Assembly: GCA_014529385.2 (NCBI GenBank)
Contig: CM043954.1
Span: forward strand, 92,159,747 to 92,223,746
DNA: 64,000 nucleotides
Source of the DNA: Adiantum capillus-veneris
Taxonomy: Eukaryota; Streptophyta; Polypodiopsida; Polypodiales; Pteridaceae
Reading direction: 5' to 3'
Positions 32,777-45,339 of this stretch are shown piece by piece (within the stretch, counting starts at the first letter, position 1; every line of letters begins with the position of its first letter). Position numbers and translations under genes: made by a program. The notes under the pieces are model-generated. The model saw nothing but the letters and a program-made list of their open reading frames with translations, was not told the DNA's origin and searched no databases.

Positions 32777-35700
32777 ACATAGAATCGAGCATCTACGAGC
32801 AAGGAACCTAACATGAAAAGGGTTTGGAAGAAAAAAGAGCACTTATCTTCTCCACACACCGTGAAACCAATCAAACAGTGGCGAGCTAAGTCTCAATAGA
32901 CTCTAACACACCATGCAACACCAAGCCGACCGAGCTACCAATGGCGAGAAAAAGCTCGACAACAGTCTAACGTGCTACCAACAGCTCAAGCAATCAGCGA
33001 GCTAAAACACCTTGATGGTACTATCAAACAGAGAGCACAAAGGCTTCAAGATTTGCTCTTTGGAAGACATTCGTAGCAAACCTTGACATCGGAAACCCTT
33101 GAGATATTTACTCAAGACCCAGTTCTTGCACAAAATATTGTTTTGAATTTCATTGATCTTCATATCATGGTAGAGCCAATCACGGCTGTGCATAGACACA
33201 ATTGTTCAACCCATGCACACAGTCGTCCCAGAGTACGCCATCTAGGAGGGGTGGAAGGGCACTAAGTACTAAGCCCGGGGGATTCACTATGTGAAGGGCA
33301 CTAAGTACTAAGCCCAGGGGATTCACTCTATATACAAAATGGGACGCCACCTGCGAGCGGACAACTTTGATAAAACCCCTATATACGACTCATATTATGG
33401 AATATGACCCCCCTTTCTACGCTTATACGACAATCAATGCAGAAAACTATCATACCCCTATCTTAAACATAAAACTTAGGTCTCACATCATCTAACTGAT
33501 TAAATCTATTCAAAGAGCGTGTAGCATAGTGATTGGTAAAGTACTAAGAAACCACTTTTGACCAATTTTGACCCATCCAAATTACTCAAAAAACATGGTT
33601 ATAAAGTTGTGCTAGGTTCTCCGTGTAAATTTGCATCTATACAAACTCTTTATAGCTTTCATCCCTCAACAAATGAACTATAATCACAAAACAAGCAATT
33701 GATACAAAGCAATGTTAGTTCTTGCATGTATCTTTGTAGCTATTCGCTCACAAGTTTGAGGGCATAGTCTTTTGGGAAGCCATGATTTTGCAACACAAAA
33801 AAATCCTCTCATTTTTCCCTTTTCTCACTTCTCCCCTCCCCCCTCTTCCCCCCTACCCCATATATATGATACCCCCTTCTTTATTTTTAAGCTTGGGAGA
33901 TATATTATTGGGGTCCTTCCCCTAACTTATACGCTTATGTAACTTGTAAAAAAAACCCCCCTCCCCTGCACTTACGTGGTGCAGTAAGTTTTCCATGGTG
34001 AATCTCCCGGGGTTCTAAGTAATTAAGGGCAATGTTTGAAGAGGGAGATTAAGTCCATGTTAACGTGTGATTTTTTGCAAAATTACCTAATAGTGCCCTT
34101 ATAATTCATCGACAAGGGAAAATTCATCCAATGAGTGTAAATAGTGTATATACTATTAGAAAATCATCAAAAACAATCCTTTTTTGGGTATTTTTCATCA
34201 TTTTTGTTGATAAGGAGGATTAAAAATGGACTAATCCAACAAAAAACAATAAAGTTGTGTTTTTCAAGTGATTTTTTAAATTATTGGATTTTTACTTTAC
34301 TTTTTTAGAGAATTTTGCTATTTTCTTTGATTTTTTTAAATAAACAGTTCAAAATCAATAATAAATAGCAAGAAAGCTCAGATGGAAAAATTGAAGACAC
34401 AATGGTGATCAGAAGAACAAGGTGGACAAGCACAAAAAATTTCAATAAATTAGAAGACGGAAGCGAAAAGCCTAAATTAGGCGACCAAGCCTACTTTTGC
34501 AAAATTTGAGCTACAGGAATACGATCAAGGAAATTTTTGAGTCTAACATAGATTTCACGGCCTAGTAGGACTAATGGGGGAATCTGGGGAAATTTGGTTC
34601 GCAAAGTCTAGGTATAGATATCCAGGGTAGGCTAAAACCACCTCATTTCCACTTGAAGCCTCTTTCGCGGGACATTTTCGGAGCCCACAGTTGACCTTTT
34701 TCAACGTCGTCTCACACGAGACATGAGAGGTAAGTTCTTTACTCAATAATGATCCATTTTGTATGGCCGATAGCTAGTCTAAATCCTTAGAAAAAACCCT
34801 AGAAATTGAGCAGTTCACGAAGACCTACGACCTAAAACTGACCATAGCGGCCTGCCAACTTAACCAAATCGGACAGGATTTGAACCATAGCATGCCCTAG
34901 AATAATAGAACCTTTCTATACCATCAGATCAAAATTTGGCTGGGGTCAAGGGGGTCCCCAGTAGGAAAGTTAGGGTTTTTGAAAAATGCCAGAATTCCGA
35001 CCTGACTCCACAGATGGCTTGCTAATGAGGTCCATATACAATGTATATGATTGGTTTGGTGAAATCCATCAAGCAAAGCCCTTGAAAAGCAGAAAACGGC
35101 TCGAAGGTTACAAAGCGTCAAATTTGACATACGAGGCTAAACTGACTCCAAATGAGCCAGAATTGGATAGGTAGCTTCACGACTATGTTACAGACAAGTC
35201 CAAAGCCTCAAAGTTGTGACCGACCAACCCAACAGACAGAGTAATCACAGAAAACGGTGATTTCAAAGTCGACAGAGCACAAAGCGATGGCGGCATGACC
35301 AAACTCGACCAAATTCAGTTTAGGACTTGTATTAGGTGTATGAAACATGTTTAGGTCAAAATTTGTGAGATTTGCAAAGTTTTTGTCACTATTGTAAATA
35401 ATCGTGATTATTTACTCTTGCATGATTTTTGCTTGGAAATTGTCAATTCACCTCACCTATCATGTGTACACACCTATTATGCCAAAAATCAAGTATGAGT
35501 CAAAATGACCACCCATTACTTGTAAAATTGCCAAAAAACGCAAAGAAGACTTTGCAAGCCAAAATCTGGGTTATGAACAACTTTTCTTGATCCAAATCAC
35601 CTCATATCTCATACCCAAGGTCTATACCATGCCTAGAACCAATTTATGCCAAAAAATATCAATTTTGGAAGAAAAGTTAATAATCGCGATTATTTACTTT

Positions 35701-36160
35701 TTGGTCAAAGTTGGGGACTTTGGATATTTTGTCATCATACATCCAAAGTATATGTTGTGATAAGCCCACTACCCAATTTTTGAATCAATTTGGATTTCAA
35801 AATCTCAAATTTTCTTTATATCTACTATTTTAGAGACCTAAAGCCAAAATCTGGTACCATTTTCACCCTGTGCATCCAAATGAACCCATAATTCACCCAG
35901 AGCATGTAATTGGCATATACTTCAAGCCTATAAAGCCAAGTTTGACTTTCCTCAGCTGTAAATAATTATGATTATTTACTTTGGTTGAAAATAGTTGTTT
36001 TGACCATACAGTTTTGTTCCGTGCATGATTTTATGCATCTTTGCTTGTTCAAAAATTGATTTGAAGCAATTTGGACTAGATTATCAGCATTTCAGTCTAA
36101 AAGGACATTCTAGAGAAAAATCCGACAAATCTGCTAACTTTGCACTCTATTCACTGAACA
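32777..36160 (+). other. Non-coding stretch of element 1, purine tract and palindromes
   Basis: No gene. The internal purine tract CTAGGAGGGGTGGAAGGG is at 33242. A ~38-bp unit (GGCACTAAGTACTAAGCCC) is tandemly doubled at 33254-33329. A C/T-rich low-complexity patch is near 33830-33860. Three AT-rich palindromes lie at 35394-35979. Confidence 0.75.
35394..35979. repeat. Element 1 palindrome cluster (three copies)
   Basis: 22-bp near-palindromes GTAAATAATCG/TGATTATTTAC at 35394, GTTAATAATCGCGATTATT at 35676 and GTAAATAATTATGATTATT at 35958. Spacing is 282 and 282 bases. The sequence is unrelated to the young element's palindrome, but position and spacing match. Confidence 0.85.
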
Positions 36161-36166
36161 GGAGCA

Positions 36167-38561
36167 ATGCAAGCCGTGGAGAAGGCCAAGAAGAAGCTAA
36201 ACCAAAAAGAGAAACTACAAGAATTGCATGTGTATCAACTGGGACCCCGAGTCAGTCAAGGCGGCAAAAGCATCCTATCTTTTTAAAGAACAATTGGAAG
36301 CACACCACACCACGGTCTTCACTGGAAGGTTTAGGAGTGAAGAAGGGCATCAAGTGGAGTTGCAGCTCTTGTCTAAAGAGGTCTATGATGTAGTTGCAAA
36401 GCCAGAAACCAAAAAAGCTAACCGTAGGTTGGGACTCCGACATTTCTATGAACAAGAGCCTTGCGGAGTGGACTTTCAGAAAGCTTACGAGATTCTATCC
36501 ACAATCAAAGAAGACGGAACTGCCCAGATATCAGACACCCAAGGAAACAAGGTCGAGGTAGTAATTACAAAAGTAATAGTGGCACAGGCACTCAGACTGC
36601 CCACTGAAGGAATGACCATGCGGGCAAGAGACAGGAAGACCGCGGGCACATTTACCAAGGAAACAACCACGGCTACATTCGTCGATCTCATCCACAAATA
36701 GGTGGAAGATCTAGCCCATCTGTACCATCAACATTTCCATTTCCTGGCAAAAAGGCCACCAAGGTACACGACACCAAATCACGCCGTGGCCACCACATTT
36801 ACTCATGTTCTGAAGTCAACAACAAGGCAGCCTGTGGACCATGTGTAGTATGCCTTGACAACATTGAAGGCCACCAAGAAGGAGGGTAAAATCACATACT
36901 TGGATGCACCAGAAGTGTTGACAAGAATAGCCTATCATGCCATTGGCATGGTTGATAACCTACCGCCTGCCCCTGATCAGAATACATGGATCATGGCAGC
37001 ACAACCCTCTCCAAGAGCTACAAGATTAGGTAAAAGATCTTTTAAATCAGGTGATGAATCAGATGACAGCTCATCAGAGTGGCACAACAGCGAAAGCTTT
37101 GACAACGAAGAAAAGAGAGCTAGAAGGGAAGAGACGAAGAGGAAAGCTGTGGCTGCCCACCAAGAGGAGCCAGCTCAAAAACAAGCACGATTCAAAAGAG
37201 AAAAACAGGCTTACCAACACAGTCGGCAAGCACAAGGAAAGGACCCAGAAAAGTGGGTACCCACAAGCCTGAAAGGACCTCGAATGAAGCATCATACAAG
37301 AAAAGAGGCCGAGGATCCAAAAGATTATTTAGAAAGAATGTACCAAGAGGCTGAAGCCCTAAAGCTCAGAGATTTAGAACAGTCACAACGCAAAGACCTG
37401 GCACTGATGCGGGTCCAAAGAGAGGAGGAGCTCCTAAAGGAGATTGTAGAACTGAAGCGTATGAATCAAATCCTCAGAGATGGAAATCCCGACACACAGG
37501 AAGAGGCAGGCACTTCAAAGACACCCCAATTTGACATTCCCTCCGTCTCGTTGTTGCTCAATTTGAGGGGCAGTCTACAGCAGAGCTGAGTGGTGATGAA
37601 GACTTTCAGGTCCACATTACTGACGACGATACAGTGCCAATGGTCCAACTGTCAAAAGCTGAAGAAGATGCACTGAAGGAAAAGATCACCTTAGCAGTGG
37701 ATGAGCAATGGAAGGCCGCTATGGATTGGGAGTTGAGAGTTTTACACTCTGTTAACGTCACTCAACTCACTCCCAACCAAATCAAAGCTCAATGGCACCA
37801 TCTATCCCTGCCATACCCTCTCATCAAAGTAGAACTTTTACAGGTAAAAGAAAAGCTGTACAAGGATATGCAAGAAGATGGCACAGATAAAGACCACCCG
37901 AAGTGGAGGCTAAGCTGGTTGAACAAGAATCCGAGATACCTGATTCTGTTCACAAGAGCACCTGCAGCCTTACCGAAAGATCCAACATTATTTCATGTAC
38001 CCAGAGTAAGGACATGGCAAGCGCATGAAGCACTACAGAAGAAGAGGCCAACTTGGCTCAAATTCCCCAGGCTGCCAGCTCCAGAGAGAGGTCAAGGGAT
38101 GGAAGAATACATGGTGAAAACCCTAACGGGCGCCTGACATTCTTCAAGAGTCTGCCAGATCTCTCATGTGCAATGCTATATAAGATCTACATGATGCAAC
38201 TCACATGCATATAGGTTTTCAATGAGGTGAGTAGACAGGAGCCCCATGGCTCTCCTTCTTGGAAGGAAAAAAAGGTTTATGTTATGATTTGAGTGGACAA
38301 CCTTTAGAAAAAATCCTTTATGGATTCTTTGCGAGACACATGTTCCTGCTATCGCATAATATGCTAGATTTTGAAGAAGCATTAAACACTAGATTCTTCG
38401 CCTGGCGAACGAAGATATTTGCACCGGTGATAAGCAACCTCAAATCCAAATTTGTAGTCTACTCAGTAGCAGTGGAACTGAAAACCAAGTCACCCTGCAA
38501 TTTTTGCAAGTTCTTGACAAAGAATGCAAAATCAGATACCAAAACGCACGGGAAGCACTGA
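36167..38561 (+). pseudogene. Element 1 extra 3' ORF, broken
   Basis: This is a frame-disrupted homologue of the 1091-residue ORF at 27177-30452. Matching blocks are RRLGLRHFYEQEPCGVDFQK, QGNKVEVVITKVIVAQALRL, FLAKRPPRYTTPNHAVATTF, VLTRIAYHAIGMVDNLP, a charged coiled coil (37080-37480), WRLSWLNKNPRYLILFTRAP and EEYMVKTLTGA. There are stops or shifts near 36228, 36700, 36846, 37590 and 38137. Conservation of the first and last globular domains across the two diverged elements indicates the protein mattered to the element's life cycle. The start at 36167 lies just after a CAG acceptor-like site. Confidence 0.8.
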
Positions 38562-38646
38562 AAGCCCGCCTCGCCCGCCGTCAACCCGAAGACTACTTCA
38601 GGCCATAAAGCTATGTCAAGGGACAACATAGGCGAGGAGGGGGGAA

Positions 38647-39529
38647 TGTTAGCAGCAAGCTAACACGGACACCATTTTTTGGAGTTCTCCTTGTAAAACA
38701 ATTATTATTTTGATAAATTGAGAATATTGTAACTCCTATTTTCTTGGTAAACTTTGTAATTAATGAGCCGGGGCTACAAGCTTCCAGATTGTATCAGCCA
38801 TTCAATTCCCAGCTTTGGTAGAACTCCTGATTATTAGTTTTGACCACTCAAAAACCTTGGCTAAGGTATAAAAGCCAATTTTTGTAAGTTTTTAATGAGT
38901 TTTTGGATAAGAAATACACAGCGTGAGCTAACGGCGCGCTCACTTCTCTCCTTCTCGTGCTTCCTACTCCCTCCATGGTTGTCACATAGCAAATACGTTT
39001 GTTGCATTGCAACCGCAGGTAAGAGCTCTACACATTGACGTAAGCCATTCACAATATTTCATAGCTTTTGGCGTTGCCGACTCGCGGCCTAATTTCATCA
39101 TAACTAGGATTGACACTTTTAAATCGAAAACTAAGCATAGGTGGGGTATTGCGGCATCTTTGCTAAGCATTTAGATGCATTCTGGGTCGAAAATGACTAG
39201 GTCAAAAATCCACTGCTGTTAATAATTGCAATTTTGGAACATGACCTAAAGTGGAGTTTGAGGCCATAGGCATGTGTGCTTAGGTCTTATAAACTTATCC
39301 TAGAAGTTTCGTTACGTTTGGATGTCATTTGATGCTGTAACGGATGTGATTTTCTTTCCGATGAGCGATTGGCTTTTGGTGATTTCAGTCACTTGAGTGT
39401 AGCTTAAGTTACATGCAGTTGTTAGTTGTTTTCCAAGAGATTGACAACCTCTTGTAGCCTCTATACACTACTCAAGTCAGCTTTGTCCCATGGTTTCACA
39501 AATTAATCATGGTTCTGGCTAATACTACA
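38647..39529 (+). repeat. 3' LTR of element 1
   Basis: It starts TGTTAGCAGCAAGC directly after the purine tract CGAGGAGGGGGGAA (38633-38646) and probably ends at ...AATACTACA. TATA-like GGTATAAAAGCC is at about 38865. The right boundary is inferred only from TG...CA and the start of unrelated gag sequence at 39549. Confidence 0.7.
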
Positions 39530-39548
39530 ATAAGATAGGATGGTAAGG

Positions 39549-42500
39549 TTAGACATGCATCCCACGATCCTCTTCAGCGTTGTTCATAGATACAGGGTCG
39601 TCACCAGTCCCTATGTTGGTCTTTGAACTGGGGTCTGACTTCGCCGCTTTTTGCAATCGCTTCTTCTTAGATTGGGCAATTGATGCCGTATCTCTTTCTT
39701 CAAGAATATAATTTTGTTTTTGGAGCATCGATCGTGTGAGTACATTTATTGGTACGATAGGTGTACTTTGTGATGGCTCCTCGGTAACCTCAATCAAGTT
39801 TAATGGCATGATCTTCGGTGCATTTGGATTATTCGGACATTGGGCAATCAAATGCTCTATGCCACATCGATTAGACATGAGTATCAGCATTGTAGATGTC
39901 TCGCTTGATTGGTTTGCATTAGTGTGGCGTTCTTTTGTAGCCTAATAGGACACTCGGCTACACGATGTGGACCTCCACACTCATAGCATTGAGGAGGTGG
40001 TCTCTTGGCAGTGTAATTGATATTTTGGCCTCATGCAGCAAGAGCAGCTACTTGATAGACAGGTTTCACTTGTCCCCAATAGTCCTCCATGTAGTATTGT
40101 GGACTTTCTTCAAGCATATCAATTCCATAGGCAATATTAGGGTCTATATCTTCCTCACAGCCTTCCAAAGAAGCAATAGATGACTCAAACCCACTTGATT
40201 CAGAGACGTGATTCTTGGATGTGGTGGTTGCGGTCCTAGCACTAGAGGTGGTAAGGGTGCTGTTTGAACAACATTCGGGGCCCTAGGGACCACGTGTTGT
40301 GATGTTTGTTCAAGAGGTGGGGCCGACATCAATGCAGGCACTCGAGGTGTGTCTATCCATGCTAAGGTTGGTCTATTGGACATGGCACGCTTAAATGCTA
40401 TGCAATCCTTAGATTGATTGACCATACCTCACACAGGCATTGCAATTTCCATTGAATTTTACTCTAAAAATAGGACATTCACTGGTACTATGCGGACCAT
40501 AGCATACTGAGCACCATTTTTGCTCCCTTCTTGGATGCATATGATTGTTTTGCGGAGCACGATTGTCTCTAAGACTCTCTTGAATGGCCTTGGTGAGATC
40601 TTCTAAAGTCATCTCAGATATCTTTGGCTCCTTAGCAATAGGCTTTAGGGTCATTAGCTAATGCCCTGATGCTTGCGAGCTAGTAGATTTAAGCTCAACA
40701 GATACTCTTTCTCCTTGAATCATTAAATTATCCTGCAATTGGATCTCATTGGTGGTGACTGCTTCCCAAGTGGTGATACCTCTAATGACTAGGCGATTGT
40801 AGATATCCTCATGTCGTAATCCCTAATGAATCTATCAAGAAATTGATTATTATTGAAGTGCTCATTTGGATTACAATGAGAATTCAAATGCTTCAAGTGA
40901 CTAATAAAGTCTCTCACCAACTCTCCTTCCTCTCATTTGGCTTTCTGAGTTGAGAGGATACACCCCAAAGCACTCCCTCTTGTATGTATTCTTTCAAGAA
41001 CAGTCCCCTAAGAGTAGGGTAAATCGTTTTTTCTTCCACCCTTAGGGTTCTATACCAATCCCCAGCCTTCCTACTTAAGGTTAGGCTTAAAGAATAACTC
41101 TTATTTAGGTCATTGTGTTCTCCTAGAGAATCACATATTTGTTCAAACACTCTGATATGATTTCTCACATCCCCCTCTTCACTAAATTTTTGTGTGAGCT
41201 TGGCTATTTGTACTACCTTACTTCTAGGCTCTCTATCAGGCGTGTATTATGCATATTCTCAACAACAATAGATCGACTGATAGCTTGAGCAAATGTTTCC
41301 AAGTCACATAAGTGAGTAGGCACCGTGGGTGAAGGCGCTCCAGAGACTACATGTGGAGTAGGTATTGGCATTGGGCTTGGCACATAGGAAGCCCTTAGGT
41401 TCCACATTTGGTACGGTGTTGTGCCATGTGATGGCCCAAAGTTCATATGTGTGGGCTTGGGCATAGCAGACATTAGATGTGGCATGCTAATGCTATCCGG
41501 TATGGTCCCATTGAAATAAGAGCTTGGGTGTTGTGGTTGTGGAGCATAGGTTGTTGAAACAATGGGAGGGGTAGGGGCTACATGAGTACGAGGACCCATA
41601 GGTGTATATGATTGGTACACACTTGTAGGTACTGTTGCAAGCATTGAGCTACCATGTAGCAGTGCTTTACTAACAAACGAGGTCCATGTATGTTTCTTGG
41701 CATGCCCATCATTAAGGTAGGCATGGTAGCCATGGTGTCATCAAGGAAAAGATGAGCTAGACTTGGAAAGGTAAAACTATCACTTGTGGGCTTAGATTGC
41801 ATTGAGAAACAACACATGGAGGATCCATCGGACTTACCGAGGGAGTCTCCATTTGCGATAAGGTTGGTTGTTTAGCCTTCCCTGTATCCAAAAATCTCAT
41901 GAGACCCATTGAAGGCATGTGGATCCCCTTGTTCTATCTCTCTAGCTCAATAACCCTATGGATGACCTCACAAACTCTTTGTTGTTGATCCTCTACACTA
42001 GTAGCACCCGTTGTGGATTGTAGGACATCTAACCAACCCATGTGATAGGTGTGACCTGTGTATAAGTCGGTTACAGTTTTTGTTTGTAGTTCGTACTCCC
42101 AGTTCTCATTTAGGAACTCTCCATCTAGGATTGAGGTGCTAGGGGTGTCTTTTGAACTAGATGCAATGTGGCTCTCAATGGGTTGACCCTTAGTGGTCAC
42201 TAATTCAGGAGCACTCGATTGCTCTCTTAGCAAGGATATTGACATAGGGGCTTTCGATTTTAACTCTCTTCATTGCTCCACCTTGCGTAAGATCTTGATT
42301 TCCTTTTTCCTAGCCACAATGATATATCGCTCAACCTCTTGCACTTCAACAAGGCTTCTACCATCAGGTAATATAACCTCGGAGGGGAATACCTCTAAAG
42401 AGTTAGGGGGTGCAGTTAATGGAGTATTCACGTGCACACTCTCCAAGAGCATGGGATCTACGTTGGTCATGAATGGAGAATTTACTTCCCCACCCCTCTC

Positions 42501-42852
42501 ATTTACATCGTTAGCTCCATGTTTGGAGCGAGTGGCTCTACTAAAGGTTTCCTTCAAGCGGCTAAGCACAGTTGGCCCAGACCGTGGGCCCATGGCATGC
42601 ATGTCTTGGCTTGAGCTATCAGGTATAGGCATTGGGTAACCCTCCATGACGTCGTAGTCAGAGGAAAAAGTCAAAGAGTGCAATATGCGGGTCCTTAGTG
42701 GCACTACCTTGGGTCCCCACCGAGGGCCCGGAACCTAATGTAGGTGGGTATTGAGAACCCGCGTAAGTCGAAGTTCTTGCTCGTTGCTCAGCCTCTAGCA
42801 CACGACCAGAGCATAGATGCATGTGCCTTTGGCACCCTACAAGCGTCGACAA
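39549..42852 (-). pseudogene. Minus-strand Gypsy gag, fragmentary
   Basis: Read leftward from about 42852, a Ser/Pro-rich N-terminus leads into the Gypsy gag core (HIRVFEQICDSLGEHNDLNK, AGDWYRTLR; 41168-40914). A zinc knuckle CSVCYGPHSTSEC (about 40530-40490) and a second one ending CGIEHLIAQCPNNP (about 39870) follow. Both show the CX3HX4C spacing found in the young element's gag. The end resembles the young gag after its knuckles. Frames break repeatedly. No protease or RT follows: the sequence stops against the LTR of element 1. It is a relative of the same lineage inserted in the opposite direction. Confidence 0.75.
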
Positions 42853-44245
<1,393 letters not shown>

Positions 44246-45339
44246 CTAAGGGGGGGGCTGTGAAAAGTGGGTATACCTGATCATGCATACACCCAAGCCA
44301 AGGGCTATGAGACTCCGCTCTAAAAATGGCTAATCAAGGACCATATTTTTAATAAATTCAAGGAATAAACCTATATAGTTGAAGAAATCGAAAAATAGGT
44401 TTGTTCCTAGTAGTAAGGCAAGTTGAATATCATAGGTAGTTTGGAGGGGGTTTTCTAGAGTCAAGAAAATTACGATATGAGCAAGGCACCATGCAGAGAA
44501 AATTACCGAGCATGGAACTTAAGGCAAGGCCTATTGCTAGAATGGAAAAGGATACCAAGGGGGATATGAACTCCGATGCTAAGGGTGGTGATTCAAGAAA
44601 ACCGATAAGTACGTTAAATTTAAGTTTTAAATTTTGAACTTATTCAATCTTGCAGAATTTTCTACAATGCCAACTTGACCAGCAAAGGTTGCTTCAGTTA
44701 AGCAGAGTTTGGTAGTTAGATGAATTTTGATAGCTATGTTTCTTGAGCTATCTACTATCAAAATTGGGAAATTCAAGGTACTTTTATATTGCTCAATAAG
44801 ATGTACAATTTGGCAAAGTCGATTATCATGAGCCATTGACAAGGTTGGTTTTATTTTTCCATGATATCTGTATATGGCCGGTGCACTTATTGGCCATGAG
44901 CACAAAGGCTCCATCCTATTTGATCTTTTTGAAGTTTTTACGCAAAGCAAGGCTTCAATTTTAGATTTATTGCATAGAGACTTCCAAAGTTTGGAATATG
45001 CTATCAACTTACGAACTTGGGGGGGACGTTGCAACGTGTCTGCATGATATTTCACTAGGTATCAGTATGAACCAAGCCAAGAGGGCATGCATGGTCCATT
45101 GGGCAACTCTCAAAGTATTAGCATACATGGCTATGAGCTAGATTCATGAAATACATGGCTATGAGCTAGATTAATACATGGAAAACAAAAGTCCCCTGAA
45201 ATTCCCTCTCAAGCGAGAATTTTTTTCTGTGTTTCAAACACAATTGACCCCTGAGGGGCAAAAAGGTTAAACTATTTCAAGTTCTTCTTGTTTTTTTGTA
45301 TTTCAACCTTTCATTTGGAAACGAATTTGTGAGGTGATA
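44246..45339. other. Unassigned stretch
   Basis: A purine run (AAGGGGGGGG, about 44250) precedes TGTGAAAAGTGGG, which looks like a polypurine tract and LTR start, but no partner LTR was found. A 22-base unit (ATACATGGCTATGAGCTAG) is doubled at about 45122-45173. I see no gene I can support. Confidence 0.5.

Larger units (their letters stand above)
10579..39529 (+). mobile_element. Element 1: old Gypsy element split by a younger one
   Basis: Its pol is cut at 12599 inside the integrase motif NGQAE and resumes at 31433. The missing middle is exactly the young element with its target duplication GCATA. Its 5' end (LTR, gag, first protease, start of RT) is gone. Downstream it keeps the integrase C-terminus, second protease domain, [IV]WVPK tail, internal purine tract, periodic palindromes, extra 3' ORF, polypurine tract and 3' LTR. 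It belongs to the same lineage as the young element but is clearly diverged in sequence. Confidence 0.85.

Noticed and set aside
44627-45055. 142-codon minus-strand frame
   Set aside because: No recognisable domain, not in a context of related genes, and composition looks like chance; not annotated as a gene.
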